The notes beneath the pieces were generated by a model that saw only the letters and a list, made by a program, of their open reading frames with translations, was not told the DNA's origin and made no database searches. A DNA stretch of 64,000 nt from Costus lasius (Eukaryota; Streptophyta; Magnoliopsida; Zingiberales; Costaceae): positions 44,544,596 to 44,608,595 of the forward strand of contig CM050454.1 of NCBI GenBank assembly GCA_027563935.2, given 5' to 3'. The number at the start of each line of letters is the position of its first letter. Within the stretch, counting starts at the first letter, position 1. Positions 36,241-48,299 of this stretch are shown here, piece after piece. The translations under genes and the position numbers were made by a program.

Positions 36241-37773
36241 GTTCACGACCATGATGAGCAAAAATTTTTCTAGGGGAAGGGTCTTCTGCTGCATCACTTA
36301 TTCACTTCATATGATGGTTGAGTTTCTAAGGTTTTTAATTAAAACTATACATAACTTGCATCTATATGGAAGTGATGGCAAGATATTTCACAAGCTAAGT
36401 TGCTTCATATTTCCTTCTTCTAAGAATAGTAGCATGACTTCACCCCTTTACCAAAATAGCTCTTGCACTTTCTAAACCAAGTGCAAAGTTACATGTGATC
36501 ATTGATCCCAACTTGCTTTAAACTAGAAGATTTCAATAGAATCACATCTTCTCGATCTTGTGAATGACTTCCATACACTTCATGAGTCCCCTATATCACA
36601 TAACAATATTTCCATATGGACCCACCACTTTGAGTTTTAGCAGATTTTTTTAGTCTCCTCGGAAACTTGAAGGATGGTATGATCCTCTAAAGTCTAATGT
36701 TGTGCACTTTAGTAGAGTGATATGGTAGTGTTCTATTGCAACTTCTCGACAGACTTGGGCATCTTAGTATATATTTGCTACATCCTAGGTTTGCATACAT
36801 CAAAGGTTCCCATTCTTTTGGGCTTGATGCTATAAGGGTGTTGACAGTTTTTTATTTTTACACATTGAAAGTGTCAAAAAGGTGAGCTACGTTAAACTCT
36901 TAATATATCTTTCTTGTCTTCAAAGGCCTACTTGACCCAATTTAATTAGTAATTATACACCTATTAAATAAGTTTGTGGGTGGGTTTGACTACTATATAT
37001 ACTACTTTGGATAAATAAATAAAATAATAATAATAATAATTTTATATTAACGTTACCCTTTTCCGAATTACCTTAGAACTCGACTACTAATTATACTAAC
37101 CCTATTTCCTCAAGCTCTTGAGCCAAATTGTTGAAACCCTCCCAAGTCCTGACTCTCAAATCTTGAATGTTGCGACCACCACTCATTTGAAGGAAAAAAA
37201 CAAACAAACAAACAAAAAAATCCAATCTTTGTTGTCTTTTGACTCTTCACAAATTGAGACTTTCACACTTCTCCTCTTGAATCAATTAGCTTTTGGCCTT
37301 TGATGACTAGTGTTTGGCTAAGCTCTTACCATTTGTGATGAAGGCTAAAGCTGTAGGTTTGTTCTAAGATCATCCCTAGGGTATGTGGCTCATATTTACA
37401 TAGCAACTGATTAAATATTGAAACAAGAATAAAACATATAAACTAAACAAGTAAAGGAGTTAGAGAGAAGTCAGGTAAGGCCCCTTCAAGGAAGGGGTTG
37501 AACCCTTTTCTTTGTCTATGCTCTCGGATATTGGTATTGAGTCTAAGTATGGGAAGTTAAATAATCGATAATGCTAATTTGATAGCAAGGGTTGAGAAGA
37601 ATAAAAGCCCTAAACACCTTGTAAACAAAACAAAGGGACCCTTAAAGGGAGGGGGGTGTCTTTAATAATCTTCTTGTTGATAGCTGACCCTTCTCCTTGT
37701 GAGTCTTCAAGCTTCTTCTTGGCTCCAAATCTCTTCAAGATGTTAAGGGGAAGCGCTGAAGAAATGATGGTGT

Positions 37774-37780
37774 GAAGAAG

Positions 37781-37810
<30 letters not shown>
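37774..37810 (+). repeat. GAA microsatellite
   Basis: About twelve uninterrupted GAA units. The flanks are purine-rich (AGAAGAGAGG...). Confidence 0.95.
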
Positions 37811-37811
<1 letters not shown>

Positions 37812-38413
37812 GGGAGGAGAAGAGAGGTTGGGGAAGAGGAAGAGAAGAGAAGAGAGCTCTTTGTTTCAAGGCCTAGACAAGTACTAACACAAGGTTTCTT
37901 TCAATCATGTAACATGCACTATGATGGATTGAAAATACAAGCCCTTTCTAATCCTTTTTCACCCTCAACATTCATGTGTGACATCCCCTTTTCCACCTAA
38001 TGTTTGAGAATTTTCATTGAGCTCCTTCCTTTAAATGATTTGGATGAAGTCTCTTTTGAATTCAATGGTTGGAACTTATTTCTCCTAAAAATTTCAGCTT
38101 GGCACCCTTCCTCATGGCTGGTGAGACATTTACATGCAAGCCTCACATTGGTTGGCTTGGGTGGCTAGGCATGCAAACTCCTTATTGGTGGATTTGGGTG
38201 GCTTGCATGATAATCTCATTGGATGATGTTGGAGATGGGTGGTTGTCACCCACTCCATCATTGCTTCTTCTCCTAAACAATGAGGCATGTGCCATGATGA
38301 GGTGTGATTTCTTGGTTGATGTTGCATTGTTAACTTGGAATTAGTGATTTTGCACATGAAGATGTTTGGTGATGTGAGCTTTTGACTTTAACCTTGTTTC
38401 TTTGGACGAAATC

Positions 38414-38495
38414 TACAGGGAAAAGAAGAAATAACACATTGAATCTACCCTTTTTTCTTACTAGATTCAATGTATTTTCTCTTCTTTTCCCTGTA
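38414..38495. repeat. Hairpin with 34-bp arms
   Basis: The arms (38414-38447 and 38462-38495) pair at 31 of 34 positions with a 14-base loop. The ends are TACAGGGAAAAGAAGA and its complement. It could be a small MITE core or a small-RNA precursor; nothing else decides. Confidence 0.8.
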
Positions 38496-38892
38496 ACTGT
38501 TGCTGACTTTTGGATGATGTGAACTTTATTGACTTTGACAATTGTTGATCTTAAGGTGACATTTGTTGAGATCATTTTGAGTAAGAAGGTGGCTTCTAGA
38601 ATTACAAATGCAATACTAGAAATTATGCAACCTTTGCTAATTTGCATCTACTACATAAATCTACAAAATTAAAGTATTATAAAACAAACCTAAGCTACCT
38701 AACTACATATAAAAGATGCCATGTAGATGTAATGCATAAAGTCAATATATAGTAAAAATATAAAATTATCAAAATGTCATATATTGACCATGATCGGTCT
38801 TGGGTTAAAGGCCCATTTTTTTATGGATTATTTGTTTGGGTCCTTCTCCCCTACATCAATTTGGCAATTGCCAAATGATGGCATTGCGGCAA

Positions 38893-38980
38893 CATCATCA
38901 CATCAACAAGAGTTAATACACAATCTTTAGATTTTACATCATCACATCAACATGGGTTAATACACAATCTTTAGATTTTT
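38893..38980. repeat. 44-bp tandem duplication
   Basis: Two copies starting CATCATCACATCAACA (38893 and 38937), each ending in AATACACAATCTTTAGATTT. Confidence 0.85.
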
Positions 38981-41257
38981 GCCATTTTTACTTGTGATAT
39001 TGTGTTTAAGAGATTGAAACCTTAACCTATTTGGTTGTTTGACGGTATGCTAAAAGATATTGATTATTGAAGTTAGCAACAGATGTTGAGTATTGATGTT
39101 GACTAGCTAAGTTCTAATGATGAGTATGCTAATAGTCGATGATGAGCATGCCGATGATTAGTACATATACATGTATGAATGAATGTATATATGTATTGCA
39201 ATATATCAATGTAGGATGGCAGGAATTTGATTATTAGTGTAGTTGGAAAAAATAAATATTGAAATTTATGAGGGCATTGTAGGGTTTAGGTAGGGGTGGG
39301 TAGCTAATTATTCGAGTAATGAGTATATAGTAGAATACATAATATAGTCAAATTAAGTATTTATAGGGTTTGGATAGTTGCCAAGTAATAAAAACTTCAA
39401 CAAGGTTGGGTTTAAGTGCTTGGAAAAAAAGTTGAGTATATAGTCGAGTCATGGATACCATGATAAATATTTGAGTTTAGTTATGAATACGACAAAAGTA
39501 ACAAATGTCCTACTCATTGCTCTTCCTAGTCTTTTGTTCCTTACCTTGCCAGTAGAGATATACATGCAACACAAAGTATTTAGTAGATTGCCATCTTTGC
39601 CTTAAATTACCATATTCAGTCTTGCTTGATCATATGATGGGAAACCATCGAAACCTATTGCACATTTTGATTTATATCTACCTTAATTGAATATTAATGT
39701 AACATTATTAAATCGTAATCTAAATTAAGTGTGCGCGCATCAACTAGAAGGTTTTAAAGACACAAGCATCTAATTTGTAAGTTTTAAAAAGTGAATGTAT
39801 GAGCTAAAATAGGCATTTCCCGACTGATGCATAAAATTTTGTAACGTTATAATCTCTTTTGCTTTTTAGAATGCGTGGGTGATTGTATGTATCTTAATTA
39901 TGCTCTCTTAAGTGATGATCAAGGCATGTTTTATAAGACAAAACTAATTTCGTTTTTGAAATAAAGAATTAGGTGAAATCTCTTGTGTACTTTGCATAGA
40001 GATTCATATATTTAACTCAAGAGTGGTTATGTAATTAATATAATCCAAATTATTTATTTTCTATATTAGTGGGGTAAATTTATATTTTTTTATTTAGATT
40101 TTTATTAATTATATAAAAATAATCTTTACAAGCTATACATTCTTCAGAAATATTACAAAAGATAGTCGCCCGAGGCAATATAGATTAGCACTTGTTTGTA
40201 GGAGGGGTTTAGGGTTAGATTTAGGTTGTGTATACTAGAGAGGATAGAAAACGGATGGAAAAGAAAATTTAGATGGAAAGAAAAATAGGTGAATGTATAT
40301 ACTTGAAGGGAAAGGAAAATGGATAGATTGATATATACACTCCATCTTTATATTCTTATATTCTTATTATTATTTAAATATAATTAAATAATTATAAATT
40401 AACTAATTATCAACAAACATAATTATTAACATAATTATTATTAAGTGTATCATGACACATTACATCAGAGCTTGTTAGTTTCCTTAAAAGGTCCCTTCGC
40501 TTACATTCCATTTCCTCAAACCTATCTACTAATGACTTATAAACGTAGGATAAGTGTATCAATGAAAGTACAATATGGTGTAATTGTACAACGTAGTATC
40601 CGGCTATAGATGCAATACATTTCTTTAGGTGGTGGTGGCGCATTACAATATGTTTCTTGTCTTCCTTTCTCATTGGAGCCATTGTAATATTACCTATCAA
40701 ATAACAATTTTAGATAGTTATAGACCCATGTTTTTCCACCTACATTCATAACTATGATTTACCATCATTAATTTATTTAACTAATGCATGATCAGTGAGA
40801 TATGAACTTAATAACTACATTCAACTTAATAAAGGAGATATGAACTAACTTAATAAAGGAGAGTGCTATCACAACATTATACATGCAATTATAACTACAT
40901 TCAACTTAATAAACGAGATATAAACTATACTTTATAACGAAACAGAAAGTGTTGAAATAATTATTGTCTTCAACTCAGGTATCTCTGTACTTTTTCCCTT
41001 GTGGGATGCAACATCAGAGAACACGAAGAAAAAACTACACTGACTCTAAATAGTACAACCACAAAATGGTGGGTATATGGCATGAAATTGATAAACTTCA
41101 AAGAAACATCTCATCAGAACGGTTATAAAAACCAAAGAAAATCAATTACGAATTCAAAATATTGCTGTATTAAGCAATATACGACTACACAGACACAATT
41201 ATTATAATATTGAACTATGGTGTGTAGTTGAAGAAAATAATATTTGAAGGATTCTAA

Positions 41258-42059
41258 TCAAGGAAGTGCATTTCCAAATGTACAATGCTTTACTCTTCTT
41301 TTGCGGATGAGTGAAGGCGGCTGTACAAGTAGAAGGAGTAGTGGCAGATGAGAAGGAAGGTGATTAGGGCAAATGAAATGTACGAGCAAGGGGCGGTGGC
41401 GGATGAGTGAAGGTGGCGGAAGAGGCTTGGAGGCGGATGTGGAAGAAGGGGAGGAGTAGCAAGGGATTTCAGCAGAGGAAATTGGTATGCGAAAAGGGAG
41501 AAAAAAAATACCTTTGTTGGAATCACGGCAACAGCAACGGATCGGTGGCAGATGAGTGAAGAAGGCGTCGACCTCTGTTGGAATCGCGGCAGCAGCGATG
41601 GATCGGCGGCGGCAGTGACGGATCGGCAGCGGCAGTAGCGTTCCCCTCAAGATGATTAGGGTGTGAATAATGGACACAGCATCGCCTCAATGCGTCTTGA
41701 TGGATTTACGCCTTTTCCGTTTGAATCGGGTGGACAGCTAAACGAGAGAGAACCTCCGATTTTCTCTCATTTTTCCTTTCAGTAAGATTTGGGCCAAAAC
41801 TTGGTCCACTGGATTACGCCCTGCCAGCCCAAATTGTCTGCATCGGCGACAGAGCCTATCAATCAATCCTACCCACAGTGGAATCCGGCGGCCAAAGGGC
41901 TTGGTACGTTGGCCCGCGATGCAGGATAGCAGTCTTACTACCAATCAATCTACTTTCGTTTCTTCTCCTGCCCGCCGTCGTGCTGCTAGGGTGTCCGGGC
42001 GATCTTATAGTACTTTCAACGCTGGAAATCCTTCGTTTGAGCGTGGAATTTGTAAGAGG
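41258..42059. promoter_or_regulatory. Upstream region of LTN1
   Basis: This is the 5' flank and probable 5' UTR of LTN1. From 41290 to 41640 it is purine-rich on + with scattered GCGGATGAGTGAAGG-like units, giving a long but low-complexity minus frame that I do not call. The listerin frame stays open upstream of the chosen ATG to at least 41901, so a longer N-terminus cannot be excluded from sequence alone. No clear TATA box was found. Confidence 0.4.
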
Positions 42060-42115
42060 ATGGGGAAGCCGAAGGGTGATGTTGGGAGGAGCAAGATGCG
42101 CCCCTCTAGCAGCAG
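42060..42115 (+). CDS. LTN1: LTN1 exon 1
   Basis: It encodes MGKPKGDVGRSKMRPSSS plus two bases of the next codon. The start is chosen because plant listerins begin MGKPKG. The donor at 42116 reads AGCAG|GTTTAAT. Completing the split codon with the first base of exon 2 gives Ser. Confidence 0.92.
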
Positions 42116-42206
42116 GTTTAATATTCTCCTCCTCATGCGTTTCGTAGTGCTTTAATTTGTTGCTTTTCGTACTTTTTGGTAACTTCGTATATATGATCAT
42201 GTTTAG

Positions 42207-42318
42207 CTTAGCTGCTTCATTATTGCCGGCGGGAGTCTCAACCGTTGGTTTCGGAGGTTACTTTGGCAGTTCTCCGATCGATTCCTCTTCATCAGTCGAG
42301 GATTCCGCGCCGTTTTCG
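42207..42318 (+). CDS. LTN1: LTN1 exon 2
   Basis: The acceptor is TGTTTAG|C. The exon encodes 37 complete codons with LAASLLPAGVSTVGFGGYFG and ends EDSAPFS before the donor TTTTCG|GTACTT, in phase 0. A Gly- and Ser-rich N-terminal segment is normal for the family. Confidence 0.93.
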
Positions 42319-43061
42319 GTACTTTTTCTTCGTTCTGTGAATCCGTTTGGCTCAGATGTATTATAGGTTTATGTACATGATTTATTCGAAAGGGAAAAGA
42401 AAAGGAGATGGCAGTATGATTATCTCATTGACTAATGTTTTGTCAGTCCAGTCAGTTTGAACCCGTACGTAGTACTTCCCAGCAGTTCATGGTGATCACA
42501 TATATATATATTTAAGATATATTAATAATTCTATACCAAAAGTACACAAGTTAGGTTTCTGAAGTACTAGGATGATAAACAGGTTATGGGTAATACGAGC
42601 CATTGCATATGATAGGCCCAAACCCACATTCCACCCTATTCTAAAATGAACCATGTGTTGCTTCGGGAATGGTTGGGGCTGCAGGTTAAGACTCGACTTG
42701 TACAGCACTCAAAAAGGATATTACCCTATCGAGATTGGATCTATTACACTGCATGGCAGTTCTACAACAATTCATTAATATTCACAGCGCTTTTCTGAAT
42801 TTTTAGTTAGGACGCCAATAGTTGCTTCTTACAAATATTAGGTTAATTGTGGTACGAATGTATTGTTCACCACCAAATTAAGCAAGAAATAAGTTAACAC
42901 ACAATCATATGCAATGAGTAATTCTTTAATAAATAAAACAAAATATCCATGATTTGGAAATTAGTGAAAAAATAAAGATTTAGTCACTAAAGCAAGAAAT
43001 AAGCTTATATTGAAGATTGTTCCTTTTGTTTGAAAAACTAGAGGGCAGCTGAGGTTCAATT

Positions 43062-44790
43062 TGTTGGGGTATGCCTTTAAGGCTAATGTTTGAGGCCTTG
43101 GGATTGTATAAGTATCATGTAATAAACTCTTGAGTTTATAAAGGCATGGTTATTATTCAGGTTGTTACCTTGTCTGCTGTAATAAGTGTACTACTGAATA
43201 ATGTCTCAAAGCTGTTCAGCTAGGCTGACATGCATATGTCCTTAGTCGAGATATCTTGGTGAACTTGAGACAGCCTTGATATGATTGAGACTAATATGTG
43301 TTCTAATCTTATAGGATGCTTCGAGCATGGAATAAGATGTAGACTCATGGGTACATTGGATGTACTGGACAGACCCTACTAGGATATTCAGTTGGTTGTC
43401 ACAATGTGAATATTCCTTGTAAGCACCAAGTGGCACATGTCTTTTGACTTGAGATCACTTGTGTTTCTAAATGATGAATGTCATTATTTTGAGGTATTTC
43501 AATATCATTTGAAATATAATGATTATAGACTATCTTGGATAATGATCATGAGTCAGGTTAGGACACTAGTGATAGATATAGAATTGCCGTCTCCTTGTTT
43601 AAGGAGTGTGATGTTCTAAAGGGCCCCCCTAGATGAGATGATTGAGATAGTGTATGGCCATACCCAGGTGACTATGTTCATCTGATCTAATCATGCTCAT
43701 CATATTGGAGTTACAAGCTTGACAGGTTTGTCCAATAAGAACATCCAGTGGCAAAGGACACATGTATGCCTTGTGAAGAAGATTCACACTTGTGCTGTGA
43801 TTTGGGAGTAGTCTTGGAAGACTCTTTCCTTTATATCGGGAGACAGTGATGTGTTGCTAGATACCCCTCACTGATCGTGATAACGTGAGTTATCGTTACC
43901 GACATTTAAAGGAAACCCTCAGGGTCGCACAATTTGATGATATGGCTTACTTGAGTCAGATCGTGTGGACTGAATTGTTTGGGTTCAGTTTAAAGGGATT
44001 TAATCTCTGATTGTAAGTGAGATCTGGTCTGATCATGTTTGATTGATTAGGGCTTGAGATCGGTAAGCTTCGATCGAGAGAGATAATGCTAGATCGGTGA
44101 GATCAGGAGCATCAAGAAATGAACGGTTGGATCTTGAACCTTTAGGGTTTATTGTGATCTAGACCATATGGCTTGGGTTAATTGGTCTTGGACCAAACCG
44201 ACATTGAACCGGCTCATGGATGAGCGCATGGTTCATGGGAGGTGAGTTAAGGGCTTGGTTCACTTTGGGTGAACGCTTAAGCCTTCAATACTTTCCATCT
44301 TTGGAATTTGGTTTCAAGTGGATTGTGTGTAACGCCTCCATATTAGTGTGGGAGGTTACTCACTTGTCGAATTCTCTTGTGAAGGCTTCTCCAATTCGAT
44401 GAAGAAAGGACTTGACGAAAACAAGAGAAAGGAGTCTCGCCAAGCAAGATTTTCCCTTCCCTTCCATACGAAAAGGAACCTTGAAGCCTTGCTAGCACAA
44501 GGACGACAAGGTGTAGGCCAATTTCTTCTTGTGTGTGGCACACTTTGGAGGAGAACCCTATCGTTCTCTAGCTTCCAAGCCGAGTCCAATCCTCATGGCA
44601 ATGGTATGAATTCTCTCTTATCCATTCAATCGTTCGAAGTTGATCATGAGAACATGTAACATGCGATTAGTTGAAACCCTAGCATCTTCATGGATTGAAT
44701 GAAATATGCGCCACCCACTCTTAGGGTTTTCGGCCCCCCTCTTGAAAGGGGTTTTATCCGCTTGCGCTCCCCCTAGAAGGGGACCCAACA
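43062..44790 (+). repeat. 5' LTR of element F
   Basis: It spans 1729 bp, TGTTGGGGTATGCC to GGGGACCCAACA. It is the longest copy of the family in the window. Confidence 0.95.
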
Positions 44791-45540
44791 ATTGGTATCA
44801 AAGCGGTCTTATATGTTCTTTTGATTGCTTTGAGTGATCCATGTATGTTTGTTGCTTAGATCTATGTTTTTTCTCTTCATGCGAGTATACTAGTTGATAG
44901 TATGTTTAGATTTGCGCATGTATAAGAGTTATCTTGGCGCTAGATGATTGGCGCATGTATGTTGGTTGCGGTTCATGTTATTGTAATTGTGTTTTTCAAA
45001 CCCTAAATGACATGCGCGCCCAACTAGATCTAAGTTGCACCTATTGTAAACCCTTAGATGGGTTGATGGGGTGAAAGCATCATCTTGTATAGATCAAGCT
45101 AGTCTGATCAGACCATCTGACAGCCTAGATGGGTCGACCAGATAGCACCTGTGCGCAAGCACGAGGTGGCTATAGGTTGACTGCATCAATGGCGTGTAGC
45201 GAGGTCTGGTTGAGACAACCAGTGAACACACATGAGTTAGGCCTGGGGTCACACCCGCTTGCCAGAACTCATGTTGGTTGTTCAGCCCTAGGGGCATGCA
45301 TGGTTGACCATTAGGTCAACTCGAGTCAGTTAGGACTTGGTGCATGCAAGGGCTTGGATCTAACTAGATTGATGAGTGGATCCCTATCAATGGACCATTG
45401 TAAGGTAGTAGGGCACATAAGACAAGTAAAATTGATTCCAATGGGATTTGAAAATTTTTATTTTGTCTATGGATCACATGATTGATTGAATGATGCCATG
45501 ATGCTTGTTTATTTAATCTTATGTGGGTTGCCCTATTGTG
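44791..45540 (+). other. Primer site and leader remnant of element F
   Basis: ATTGGTATCAAAGCGG (44791-44806) is a Met-type primer site with one change in the usual GGTATCAGAGC. The following leader matches the leader of E (9892 down to about 9195) and then jumps into the 3' LTR. Confidence 0.88.
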
Positions 45541-46485
45541 TGCTGTGTTGCTAGATACCCCTCACTGATCGTGATAACGTGAGTTATCGTTACCGACATT
45601 TAAAGGAAACCCTCAGGGTCGCACAATTTGATGATATGGCTTACTTGAGTCAGATCGTGTGGACTGAATTGTTTGGGTTCAGTTTAAAGGGATTTAATCT
45701 CTGATTGTAAGTGAGATCTGGTCTGATCATGTTTGATTGATTAGGGCTTGAGATCGGTAAGCTTCGATCGAGAGAGATAATGCTAGATCGGTGAGATCAG
45801 GAGCATCAAGAAATGAACGGTTGGATCTTGAACCTTTAGGGTTTATTGTGATCTAGACCATATGGCTTGGGTTAATTGGTCTTGGACCAAACCGACATTG
45901 AACCGGCTCATGGATGAGCGCATGGTTCATGGGAGGTGAGTTAAGGGCTTGGTTCACTTTGGGTGAACGCTTAAGCCTTCAATACTTTCCATCTTTGGAA
46001 TTCGGTTTCAAGTGGATTGTGTGTAACGCCTCCACATTAGTGTGGGAGGTTACTCACTTGTCGAATTCTCTTGTGAAGGCTTCTCCAATTCGGTGAAGAA
46101 AGGACTTGACGAAAAACAAGAGAAAGGAGTCTCGCCAAGCAAGATTTTCCCTTCCCTTCCATACGAAAAGGAACCTTGAAGCCTTGCTAGCACAAGGACG
46201 ACAAGGTGTAGGCCAATTTCTTCTTGTGTGTGGCACACTTTGGAGGAGAACCCTATCGTTCTCTAGCTTCCAAGCCGAGTCCAATCCTCATGGCAATGGT
46301 ATGAATTCTCTCTTATCCATTCAATCGTTCGAAGTTGATCATGAGAACATGTAACATGCGATTAGTTGAAACCCTAGCATCTTCATGGATTGAATGAAAT
46401 ATGCGCCACCCACTCTTAGGGTTTTCGGCCCCCCTCTTGAAAGGGGTTTTATCCGCTTGCGCTCCCCCTAGAAGGGGACCCAACA
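45541..46485 (+). repeat. 3' LTR of element F, 5'-truncated
   Basis: It matches 43851-44790 nearly perfectly. It begins at TGTTGCTAGATACCCC, and the junction lies within TGTG shared by leader and LTR. Confidence 0.93.
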
Positions 46486-46490
46486 CAATT

Positions 46491-47035
46491 CTGGGCTGCA
46501 CTTTTGTAAGTGTAGAGGAAAGTGCATGAAAGAGTGATTGTGATTGAAGCATCTTTCATATGGCTTCATGAACATAATCCATAGCACCGTTTCCGTAGAT
46601 GGGTGGATTGGTAGAATTTAAGTTAGGTATTGGGGATAGGATTACTGTCCAGCACTTAAACTACCTTGCATAGTTTTCAATCTTGGTTTGCACTAAAAAA
46701 ATTTGATATATTATATTATATCCTAATTTTATTATAGTATAATTAGTTATTAAAAGTCTAAAACCTATTACCCAATACCTAATCACTTAATTATCAATCA
46801 TATAATTAATTAAATACTTAATAATTTAATTTTTCGGTAATTTACCGAATTTACCAAAAAATTTTGATAAATTCGGTTCTATAAAATTTTGGTTTTTAGG
46901 AAATTCGGTTCGGTTTTGGTTTTTAATATTTCGGTAAATCGGTTTCAGTTTTTATCGAATGCTCACCCCTATTTGATAGTTTGTTATGACAAATGATCTT
47001 TTTGGATGGAATAACTACAGAAAACTTCACGGGCA
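46491..47035. other. Intron sequence with one end of a hAT-like element
   Basis: From about 46830 to 46975 repeated TTCGGT motifs lead to GCTCACCCCTAT, which resembles a hAT terminal repeat in reverse. No matching left end was found, so it is a fragment at best. Confidence 0.4.
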
Positions 47036-47385
47036 TGGCGTGATTTTCATCACGATCATAATTTGGTGTCATGGCTGTAATCTTTAGGCGCGATATTCAC
47101 CGAAGGAATGATGAGCAGTCTGTGATTTTGGTCACGGCTGTAATCTTGAGGTGCGATACCAACAAAAGGAATGATAAACAAGCTGTGATTTTGGTCACAA
47201 TCGTAATCTTGAGGTGTGATCTCTACATAAGAAATTATGGGTAGGTTGTGATTTTGGTTACAGTCGTAATCTTGAGGTGCAATCTTCACATAAGGAATTT
47301 TGGGAAGGCTATGATTTTGGTCACGATAGTAATCTTGAGGCGCACAGCCATGCCATGATTTTGGTCATAGCCATAATCTTGAACT
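47036..47385 (-). repeat. 63-bp tandem repeats related to Athila LTR motifs
   Basis: About five units carry GTGATTTTGGTCACGGC and GTAATCTTGAGGTGCGAT, period about 63 bp. The minus strand gives repeats such as IAPQDYDCDQNH. The motif resembles units in the B LTR and at 12590-13060, so a captured or decayed LTR fragment is likely. Confidence 0.7.
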
Positions 47386-47883
47386 TGACCATTTTGTTTG
47401 CATCAATTGGCCACACACAAGAATAGACCAAGGGTTTTAGCCTGATTAGGAATGACAGTTGGATAGTGAACAAGGTTGTTGAATGCAAATAAGGAACTGG
47501 ATTTTCACGAAAATGTGGCAGAAGAGGAAATTAGGGCAAGGGAAGTTGTTGGAACAGTGTGATGTGATTAACAGGTTTGTCATTCAGTCATTCAGCCACC
47601 TGCAGGGGCACAATGGTTAAAGAACTTGGATTCTTATTGTTTTAATACACTCCCAGCACTCCTTGTTTATGCCTATTTCATCAATCTCTCTCTCTTCTTT
47701 TTTTACACAACAACTCCACTCCTTTTTCCTTTTTCTTTTTTTAGAGCATATACAGTCATTTTTCTCTCCGAGTTGATTGGTGATTTTTAATTAGAGTTTT
47801 CTCTCCATCAAATAGCCAATGGTAGTATTTTCCAACTACTATCATTGGTAACATTAGATATCCTTTTAGTCATGTTTTTTCCA
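47386..47883. other. Intron sequence, nothing recognised
   Basis: T-rich toward 47700 with no coding, repeat or transposon signal that I can support. Confidence 0.5.
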
Positions 47884-48190
47884 AGGTTCCAAAAGTTGGT
47901 CCGGCGAGCCGCTGGACCGGTATGGTACCGGTACAGTATCAGTTGTATCGAATAGTAGCAGGAGGCAGTAGGCGAGCGCGGGCGACAGCGGCAGCACGAG
48001 CACGGGCGACAACAATTGTAGCAAGTGAGCAGACAAGCTTCGAAAGCTTCAATCGAAGCTTCTAGCTTCCGCCTAGCCTCTCTCCGCCACTGCCGCTGCC
48101 GCCCCGCTGCCATACCGTGCTCTGATGCTTGTGCCGGAATTGATCGCTCATCGGACCGGTTCTGTACCGATACGGAATGGTTTTAAAAAT
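47884..48190. mobile_element. CCGG-rich repeat family, copy P1
   Basis: It begins AGGTTCCAAAAGTTGGTCCGGC and ends near GGTTTTAAAAATGC. It contains GGACCGGTATGGTACCGGTA, a GC-rich middle and AAGCTTCAATCGAAGCTTC. It shares layout with P3 and P5 and has short inverted ends only, so it is probably a non-autonomous DNA element. Confidence 0.55.
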
Positions 48191-48299
48191 GCTGGTTTTT
48201 TCTACTCTAAAATTACCTACTAGTTTAATATTTAACTTGTGGAAAATAACTGAGATGTACATTTTTCTTTGGGAAGGTGATAGCAAAGAGGCCTAAAGT

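Larger units (their letters stand above)
36241..41257. other. AT-rich intergenic stretch without recognisable genes
   Basis: I see no coding exon here. A minus-strand frame at 40700-40410 (96 residues, MRHHHLKKCIASIAGYYVV...) is not recognised and may be a transposon remnant. A GGGGTGGGTAGC motif near 39293 resembles a hAT end but has no partner. Small repeats are listed separately. Confidence 0.6.
43062..46485 (+). mobile_element. Element F: young, internally deleted copia element in LTN1 intron 2
   Basis: TSD CAATT at 43057-43061 and 46486-46490. It has a full 5' LTR, a primer site, about 735 bp of leader, then a 3' LTR lacking its first 780 bp or so. It lies in the sense direction of LTN1. 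The shared 940 bp of the two LTRs differ by three substitutions and one 1-base indel by eye, pointing to a recent insertion. No coding sequence remains. Confidence 0.94.

Noticed and set aside
39290..39330. hAT end (GGGGTGGGTAGC)
   Set aside because: No matching opposite end or TSD was found.
41258..41677. Minus-strand 139-residue frame
   Set aside because: Low-complexity Pro/Ser/Leu composition opposite purine-rich repeats, with no domain.
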